NCBI GenBank assembly: GCA_949902595.1 | Contig: CATLDC010000001.1 | Span: forward strand, 372,001-436,000 | DNA length: 64,000 nucleotides | Source: an uncultured Candidatus Melainabacteria bacterium | GTDB lineage: Bacteria; Cyanobacteriota; Vampirovibrionia; Gastranaerophilales; Gastranaerophilaceae | Reading direction: 5' to 3' | Part shown: positions 58,695 through 64,000 of the stretch, in pieces | How the letters are laid out: every line of letters starts with the position of its first letter | How positions within the stretch are numbered: position 1 is the first letter of the stretch | Translations under genes and position numbers: made by a program | The notes under the pieces: generated by a model | Databases searched by the model: none | Seen by the model: the letters and a program-made list of their open reading frames with translations, nothing else | Told to the model about the DNA's origin: nothing

Positions 58695-59811
58695 ATATTT
58701 TTATATACTCCTCAAAAACGTAAAACCTGTTTCGATTATATCCCGTTTTTTCTTCAAGGATTCCCTGCTCAACAAAAGCTTGAAGCAAACCGTTCGCTGT
58801 CGCAGGAGTTACACATAATTCAGTACTTATTAGCTTTGAATTAACTTTTGGCTGTGAATACAAAAATTCTAACAATCTTTGACCGTTTGCAGATTTCTTA
58901 CCAATTTTTGCAAGCTTGGATTCAACACCTTTTTTGAGCTTGATTATTTGTTCAAATGTCTTAATACTATTTTTCGATGTTTCTACAATCCCGCTCAAGA
59001 AAAACTTCAACCACTGGGTCATATCGTCTCTCTGTTTAACCATTGATAGCGAGTCATAATAGGACATCCTGTTGCGCTCAAAGAAGTCTGAAATATACAG
59101 TACTGGCTTACTTAAAAGTCCGGTGCTAATCAAATAAAGAATGATTAAAAGCCGTCCTGTTCTTCCATTACCGTCTAAAAAGGGGTGGATTGTTTCAAAT
59201 TGATAATGCACAATTCCCGCTTTAATTAGTTCCGGCACTTGCAAATCTTCATTGTGCAGAAATTTTTCAATGTCAGTTAACAAATCCGGCAACATATTAG
59301 GCTCCGGCGGAATGAAAAATGCGTCTTTTAAAGATGAACCGCCAATCCAGTTCTGGGTCTTGCGAATTTCCCCCGGAGTTTTGTGCTCGCCTCTTACTCC
59401 CTGCAATAAAATTTTGTGAGCCTCTTTTATGAGCCTCATTGAAATAGGAAGTTCTTTAAGCCTTGAAATAGAATAACTTATTGCCTCAATGTAATTCTGA
59501 ACCTCATGCCAGTCATCCCTGAGCTCCGGCTTAATTTGTTCAACCGGCGTAATTGCGTCCTCAAAAGTTGTCCTTGTGCCTTCTATTCTGTTTGAATTTG
59601 TTGCTTCTTTTGTGGCATACATCTTGATGAAAAAAACTATGTCCGGAATCAAATCCGCATAAGAGTTCAACTTGCCAAGCCATAAACTCGCTTCCTGTAA
59701 TAACGGCGCAAGCTCTTCTAAATTCCAATCAATATCTTCGTTGATAAATGATGGGTTAAAAGGCTTGTAGCCCTTGTGTAATATATAAGTGCCTGCTTTA
59801 AATTCCTTCAT
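58687..59811 (-). CDS. Fic-domain AMP transferase with HTH tail
   Basis: 374-aa Fic protein. Core motif HPFLDGNGRTGR (209-220) is complete, so AMP transfer to a hydroxyl side chain is expected. An N-terminal inhibitory helix S73-x3-E77-G78 (SNRIEGT) marks class II, self-inhibited Fic proteins. A Fic_N segment precedes it and the C-terminus is winged-helix-like (SKLISTELCVTPATANGLLQ). Such proteins often repress their own promoter; an inverted repeat covers the -10 box (59826-59853). SD AAGGAC. Confidence 0.92.
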   Translation of the reverse strand: MKEFKAGTYILHKGYKPFNPSFINEDIDWNLEELAPLLQEASLWLGKLNSYADLIPDIVFFIKMYATKEATNSNRIEGTRTTFEDAITPVEQIKPELRDDWHEVQNYIEAISYSISRLKELPISMRLIKEAHKILLQGVRGEHKTPGEIRKTQNWIGGSSLKDAFFIPPEPNMLPDLLTDIEKFLHNEDLQVPELIKAGIVHYQFETIHPFLDGNGRTGRLLIILYLISTGLLSKPVLYISDFFERNRMSYYDSLSMVKQRDDMTQWLKFFLSGIVETSKNSIKTFEQIIKLKKGVESKLAKIGKKSANGQRLLEFLYSQPKVNSKLISTELCVTPATANGLLQAFVEQGILEEKTGYNRNRFYVFEEYIKIFR

Positions 59812-59825
59812 TATAATTTGTCCTT

Positions 59826-59853
59826 ATTATAGGGAAATCGCTTTTCCTATAAT
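59826..59853. promoter_or_regulatory. Inverted repeat over the fic promoter
   Basis: ATTATAGGGAAA, TCGC, TTTTCCTATAAT: 12-bp arms with one mismatch. The left arm is the minus-strand -10 box of fic. Suggests autoregulation by the HTH tail. Confidence 0.5.
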
Positions 59854-59895
59854 ATAACATGTTTTTATTATAATTTCACCCCTATAACTTTCCCA

Positions 59896-62868
59896 CTAGC
59901 TATGAAACTTCGTCAGCACCTTCTTAACCTGCTGCAAAAATTCAGTTTGATTGAAATTGTCTTTTGGCATGTAATATTCGATGCTGAACCGGTTAAGCTT
60001 CTGGTACGCGTTCTTTTCAGGTAGCGAACTCATGACAATAATCGGAATGTCCATGTACATCTCGTCGGTCTTTAAACGCTCAATGAACTCGTAACCGTCA
60101 ATCTTCGGCATGGTTAAATCGGTTACAATCAGGTCATAATGGGTCAATTTAAGCTTGACGAGCGCCTCCTGCGCATCAAGCACAGCGTCTACCATGTAGC
60201 CGATGTTCAGAAGAATGTTCTTTATCATTGTGCGGGTGGTGATTGAATCGTCCACAATAAGAATCCGCTTGTAAGACAAAACATCCGTAGGCAGAAGCTT
60301 CGGCCCGTTTGACGAAGTTATTGCCTTGTTGAAATCGTAGTGCATAATATCCTGCATGTTCAGGATTAAGCACAACTCGCCTGAGGCAAGGTTTGTGATA
60401 CCTGAAATGTTTTTGACCTTGTAAAGCGGCGGAGAAAGCTTCTTCTGCAAAATGTCCTGGTCGCCGAGAAGCTTGTCAACAACAAGCCCGATGGTCTTTT
60501 CGTCCGCCTCAAGAATGAGGATTGTTTCCTTGTCACCGCGAGGCACAGGCTCAAGCTTGAGTATGTCTGAAAGGTAATAGAGCGGAATGATTTTCCCATT
60601 GTAAACAATCGAACGCGCGCCGTTGTTGGTGTTTATCTCATCCTGACGCTTTAGAATGAATGTTGTAATAACCTGAATCGGGATTGCAAAAATCTGTTCC
60701 GAAATCTTAACAAGGAACACGCGAAGCGTCGTAAGCGTTACAGGGATTTCAATGTGGACGCAACTTCCCTTGCCAAATTCTGAAATAACCTTAACCTTGC
60801 CGTTGAGCTGTGAAATCTTGGTCTTAACAACGTCTAGCCCGATTCCGCGCCCCGAAATGCTTGTGATTGAATCACCAGTGGTGAATCCCGGCCAGAAAAT
60901 GATGTTCATGATGGCTTCGTCAGTCATGGAATCAATGTCTTCCTGGGTTAAAAATCCTCTTGAAACAGCCCTGTCCTTGATTTTGTCAAGGTTGAACCCG
61001 TGCCCGTCATCCACAACGTCAATGATAACCTTGTTGTCGTCCTGTTTCGCAGAAAGAAGAATCTTCCCGATAGGGCTCTTGCCGTTTGCAATACGCTCCT
61101 CTTTTGTCTCAATCCCGTGGTCGATTGCGTTTCTCAAGATGTGAATGAGCGGAGTCTTGATTTCTTCAATAATCTTTTTATCAGCGCAGGTCTCCTTGCC
61201 TTCGATTTCAAAATCAATGTCCTTGCCCTTCTCGTTCGCAATATCACGAACCATGCGCGAGAAAGAATTGAACACGGTTGAAATCGGTAGCACACGGATG
61301 TTTTTGACCATTGATTCCATTTCGTCAATAATCAGGCGCATCTTCATGTCGTCCTCTTTTGAAGAACGGTAAAGCGAATTTAGGTCATAAATCGTTCTTG
61401 AAACATTCTGCGTGATGTCTGAAAGCAGCGAGAAAACCTGTTTTACAAACGCACTTGTATACTGCTCGGTGTTTCCTGCCTGCAAATACTTTCTGTTGTA
61501 GTATCTAAGGTAGTTTGAAGTCTTAAGCAGGTCTTTCTGACAGGTTTCGTTCGCGTTCTTGATAGAATCGATTTTCTCAAGATTCTTCTCTGTCTTAATC
61601 TTGGTTATGATAAGCTCTCCAAGCTGGTTAACAAGCAGGTCAAGCTTTTGAGCGTTAACGTGAAGCGTCTTGATTTCTGTTGAAGAAGAAGCCTTGCTGT
61701 TGCTTGAAGTCTGGGTGGAGAGGTTCTTTATCTCGCTGACTCCGGAATCCTTCTTGTAGTTCAAATCAAGAAGCTGCTTCATAATCTCAAGCTGCTGCAC
61801 GATTAAGTCGCTGTCAATGCTCTCATTCGGGGCTGCGCAGTATTCTATCCCGCTTTTGAGGGTAAGAACCATCTGCTCTTCAAGCTGGACGGAGTTTTCA
61901 AGGATGAAGTCCAGAATCTCAAGCACCATGTTTATGACTTCTAAGATGTTGTTGTCGTCAACCTTTTCTTTGAGGTGAAGAATGTCCTCTTTTATTTCGC
62001 TTGTGTAAACGCTGCTTCCCTGAAGCATGTTGATTTTTTCCGCAACATCAAAGAATGTTATTCCGGAATCCTCGGTCTCAATGCAAGAGGTCGTGAATTT
62101 AGAAGCCGCTGAACTCAGTTCGTTTCTAAGCTCCAAAATCTCACTGATTGTAAACGCGTTTGTTGCGTTCATGACAAAGTCAAGCTTTGTTAGAATGTTC
62201 TCGAGCGCTGATTTCACCTCGTAAAGATTGGTGTCCTTGAAGTATTCGTAAATATTCTGGACTTCTTCTCTTAATATTACGATGTCCTGTGATTCTTCTT
62301 CCGGTACGATTCCGTCGATTATTTCAAAACAGTTGTTGAATAAGAGGTTGATTGCTTCCTGATTCGCAGACAAGTCTTCTGAAACAGTGTTCTGCTCTGC
62401 TTCTGCAACAGAGGCAATGCTTGCTGCGGGTTTTGGGGTGTTGGCGGCTTCCGGAATTTCTACGTCGATTATGTATTCGAGGTTGGAAATCGTTGCGCCG
62501 TATTCTTCTCCGATGATTTCGCGACTGTTCTTGATGGATTCCTGCAAGTACTTTGAGACGATTTCGAGCGTGCGTGACATCAGCATGATTACGTTTTGCT
62601 CAAACACGTACTGGTCGTTGTTTACAGCATCAAAAATATCTTCCATCTTGTGGATTAGGTTCTGAATGTTGTTGAAGCCGACCATTCTTACTGCGCCTTT
62701 GAGACTGTGCAGGTCACGATAAACAGCGCCTATTATTTCTTTGTTAGCAGTGGTGCTTTCTAATGAAAAAAGGTTGCTGAAAATTCGCTCAATAATGTCT
62801 TCTGATTCTACCTGAAAGATAGACATTACTTCTTTGTTATTGCTGTTGTCGTTGTCTAAAAAATCCAA
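59896..62868 (-). CDS. cheA: Hybrid chemotaxis histidine kinase (Hpt-CheA-CheW-REC)
   Basis: 990 aa. Hpt domain with His54 (RDLHSLKGAVRM), a long helical linker (about 150-400) that could hold a second degenerate Hpt, dimerisation helices (LHVNAQKLDLLVNQLGELII), HATPase with N-box HILRNAIDHGIETK and G-boxes (DVVDDGHGFNL, GRGIGLDVVK), a CheW-like domain, and a C-terminal receiver (RILIVDDSITTRTMIKN, phospho-Asp in LIVTDLTMPKIDGYEF, Lys in YYMPKDNF). Hybrid CheA of this order is typical of pilus/phototaxis-type systems in cyanobacteria and PilL/ChpA. It follows the MCP gene by 29 bp. Confidence 0.94.
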   Translation of the reverse strand: MDFLDNDNSNNKEVMSIFQVESEDIIERIFSNLFSLESTTANKEIIGAVYRDLHSLKGAVRMVGFNNIQNLIHKMEDIFDAVNNDQYVFEQNVIMLMSRTLEIVSKYLQESIKNSREIIGEEYGATISNLEYIIDVEIPEAANTPKPAASIASVAEAEQNTVSEDLSANQEAINLLFNNCFEIIDGIVPEEESQDIVILREEVQNIYEYFKDTNLYEVKSALENILTKLDFVMNATNAFTISEILELRNELSSAASKFTTSCIETEDSGITFFDVAEKINMLQGSSVYTSEIKEDILHLKEKVDDNNILEVINMVLEILDFILENSVQLEEQMVLTLKSGIEYCAAPNESIDSDLIVQQLEIMKQLLDLNYKKDSGVSEIKNLSTQTSSNSKASSSTEIKTLHVNAQKLDLLVNQLGELIITKIKTEKNLEKIDSIKNANETCQKDLLKTSNYLRYYNRKYLQAGNTEQYTSAFVKQVFSLLSDITQNVSRTIYDLNSLYRSSKEDDMKMRLIIDEMESMVKNIRVLPISTVFNSFSRMVRDIANEKGKDIDFEIEGKETCADKKIIEEIKTPLIHILRNAIDHGIETKEERIANGKSPIGKILLSAKQDDNKVIIDVVDDGHGFNLDKIKDRAVSRGFLTQEDIDSMTDEAIMNIIFWPGFTTGDSITSISGRGIGLDVVKTKISQLNGKVKVISEFGKGSCVHIEIPVTLTTLRVFLVKISEQIFAIPIQVITTFILKRQDEINTNNGARSIVYNGKIIPLYYLSDILKLEPVPRGDKETILILEADEKTIGLVVDKLLGDQDILQKKLSPPLYKVKNISGITNLASGELCLILNMQDIMHYDFNKAITSSNGPKLLPTDVLSYKRILIVDDSITTRTMIKNILLNIGYMVDAVLDAQEALVKLKLTHYDLIVTDLTMPKIDGYEFIERLKTDEMYMDIPIIVMSSLPEKNAYQKLNRFSIEYYMPKDNFNQTEFLQQVKKVLTKFHS

Positions 62869-62897
62869 GAGAACTACCTTCTTTTTTTTTGTTTTAA

Positions 62898-63944
62898 TTA
62901 ATTATCAACCGCACAGTTTTTGATTTCGTTTGAAAGCTCTGTGAGCTTGGAAATCTTCTCAGTGTTGGTGCCCATAATTTGAACAAGGTTCTCTGCAATC
63001 TTGTTGTTTTCTTCGTCAATAACGTTCAAACGCTCAATGATGTCGTTCTGCTTCTTGGCATTCTGGTTGATTGCATCCAAAGACTCAAGGATTTCTCTAA
63101 TCAGGTTGAGAAGTACCTCTGAATTAGAAGAAACAGCGTTGATGTCTTTTACCACTGATTCGATTTCTTTTGAGCCTTCCTCTGTCGCCATTACAGTGGA
63201 GTTTGTGGTGTACTGAATGTTGCTTGTGAGCGATGTAATCTTTGTGATTGCCTGCTTTGATTCATCCGCAAGCTTTCTGATTTCACCTGCAACAACAGCA
63301 AAACCCTTACCATGCTCACCAGCTCTTGCTGCTTCAACCGCTGCGTTAAGCGCAAGCATGTTTGTCTGCTCTGCAATGTCGTCTACAACGCTGATTGAAT
63401 TTCCGATTTGCTGTGAGTGCTCTGAAAGCTCAAGGATAAGCTCTGCAATCATCTGGATTTTTTGTCTCAAGACTAACATTTTATCTGCGTTGGAAGAAAT
63501 AGCTTCATGTTCTCTTTCAGAAAGGTTGATTGACTGGTTAACCTGTTTTTCGGTGTTTTTGGAAGTTGTAACAGATTCTTCTGACAGACTTTTAAGCTTT
63601 TCAATAAGAGATGAGATGCTCTTGGTGTTTGCTGTAAGGTTTTCAAACACTTTTTTCTGGGAATCAATTGAGAGCATGATTTCACCTGTTGTGTCAGCAA
63701 GCGAGTCAGACTGGGTTGTCATGGACTTTCTGATTGCCTTCATAATCCACTGCTTTGTAATAAAGTGCACTGCAAGGTTAAGCGCAAGCACAACCGTTAA
63801 AAATACAAACGCATCATAAGGCACTACCTGATTCATTCTTGCAAAGAACAAGAAAATCATACATGTTATCACAAAGGCTGCCAGGTCAATAAGGCATTTA
63901 ATATTAAACTTCTGTTTCAATCCAAAATTCCAATCGTTAAGCAC
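62898..63944 (-). CDS. Methyl-accepting chemotaxis protein without sensor domain
   Basis: 348 aa. Two membrane helices near the N-terminus ([33 protein letters not shown]) are joined by only a few residues, so there is no periplasmic ligand domain and no HAMP. The signalling hairpin tip is canonical ([38 protein letters not shown]). Expected to signal to the hybrid CheA downstream, perhaps sensing membrane state or acting with a partner. GTG start at 63944 with GGAGA 6 nt upstream; TATAAT at 63977-63982. Its regulatory region is cut by the window end. Confidence 0.93.
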   Translation of the reverse strand: MLNDWNFGLKQKFNIKCLIDLAAFVITCMIFLFFARMNQVVPYDAFVFLTVVLALNLAVHFITKQWIMKAIRKSMTTQSDSLADTTGEIMLSIDSQKKVFENLTANTKSISSLIEKLKSLSEESVTTSKNTEKQVNQSINLSEREHEAISSNADKMLVLRQKIQMIAELILELSEHSQQIGNSISVVDDIAEQTNMLALNAAVEAARAGEHGKGFAVVAGEIRKLADESKQAITKITSLTSNIQYTTNSTVMATEEGSKEIESVVKDINAVSSNSEVLLNLIREILESLDAINQNAKKQNDIIERLNVIDEENNKIAENLVQIMGTNTEKISKLTELSNEIKNCAVDN

Positions 63945-64000
63945 TTCTTCTCTCCTATAGTTTTTTTTAAGTATTTATTATATAATCATTTTATAATAAA

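Noticed and set aside
63217-63819. Plus-strand 200-codon frame opposite the MCP gene
   Set aside because: Antisense shadow of the conserved MCP signalling hairpin; Ser-rich with no initiation signals.
1-64000. CRISPR arrays, rRNA genes, complete insertion sequences, prophage
   Set aside because: No regularly spaced 25-40-bp repeats, rRNA motifs, DDE transposase with inverted repeats, or phage structural genes were seen. The GLUG region repeats are protein-level repeats inside flagellin.

Overview
The window looks like a chromosomal segment of a flagellated, low-GC, diderm bacterium. The best fit I can argue is the non-photosynthetic cyanobacterial branch (Gastranaerophilales/'Melainabacteria'). 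Three things support this. An RNase E/G gene sits next to a fused radical-SAM/DUF2344 gene. rpmI-rplT stands without infC. Five perfect copies (plus one near copy) of the tandem (G/T)TTACA(A/T)(A/T)-N2-(G/T)TTACA(A/T)(A/T) motif, known in cyanobacteria as HLR1, the RpaB-binding site, lie upstream of genes. The placement is inference, not a database result. Diderm features are RseP, a lipoprotein and Sec signal peptides.

Layout. 1-3.5 kb: end of an unknown gene, a flagellin whose surface domain is replaced by GLUG repeats, and a Xer recombinase. 3.5-11.4 kb: EngB GTPase, paired WYL regulators, CoaX, a ParDE module, GlyA, a WecA/TagO-type transferase, an EF-hand protein, a catalytically degenerate histidine phosphatase and tRNA-Glu(CTC). 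11.5-20.3 kb: IlvD and 5-formyl-THF cyclo-ligase embedded among unknown lineage-type proteins, two of which share an MGxxASxxR N-terminus. 20.4-33.8 kb: the most unusual region. Seven proteins (a MalQ-type glucanotransferase, a triple AAA+ ankyrin protein, three paralogous ankyrin/membrane proteins, a coiled-coil protein and a phosphatase-like protein) carry a short N-terminal x-F-[KR]-[ASR] motif at residues 8-19. Five of them form one operon. 33.8-41.4 kb: rsmI, rne, radical SAM, glyS. 41.4-48.4 kb: sugar permease, glycosyltransferase, bioD-bioA, a lipoprotein, glgC and a ferredoxin-nitroreductase. 48.5-64 kb: rpmI-rplT, MntA-HepT, M16 protease, surE, a CoA-disulfide-reductase-like enzyme, rseP, coaD, Fic, a hybrid CheA and an MCP.

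Four cross-cutting signals are the main yield. (1) A putative HLR1 regulon links flagellin with unknown small proteins; two members share an identical 35-bp promoter/leader repeat. (2) A dispersed GC-rich palindrome is inserted in frame inside ilvD, bioA and a radical SAM gene, analogous to Rickettsia palindromic elements. (3) The N-terminal F-K motif may be a shared sorting signal. (4) Several genes have a TATAAT box 6-7 nt before ATG, predicting leaderless mRNAs, including a divergent pair that shares one symmetrical -10 box.
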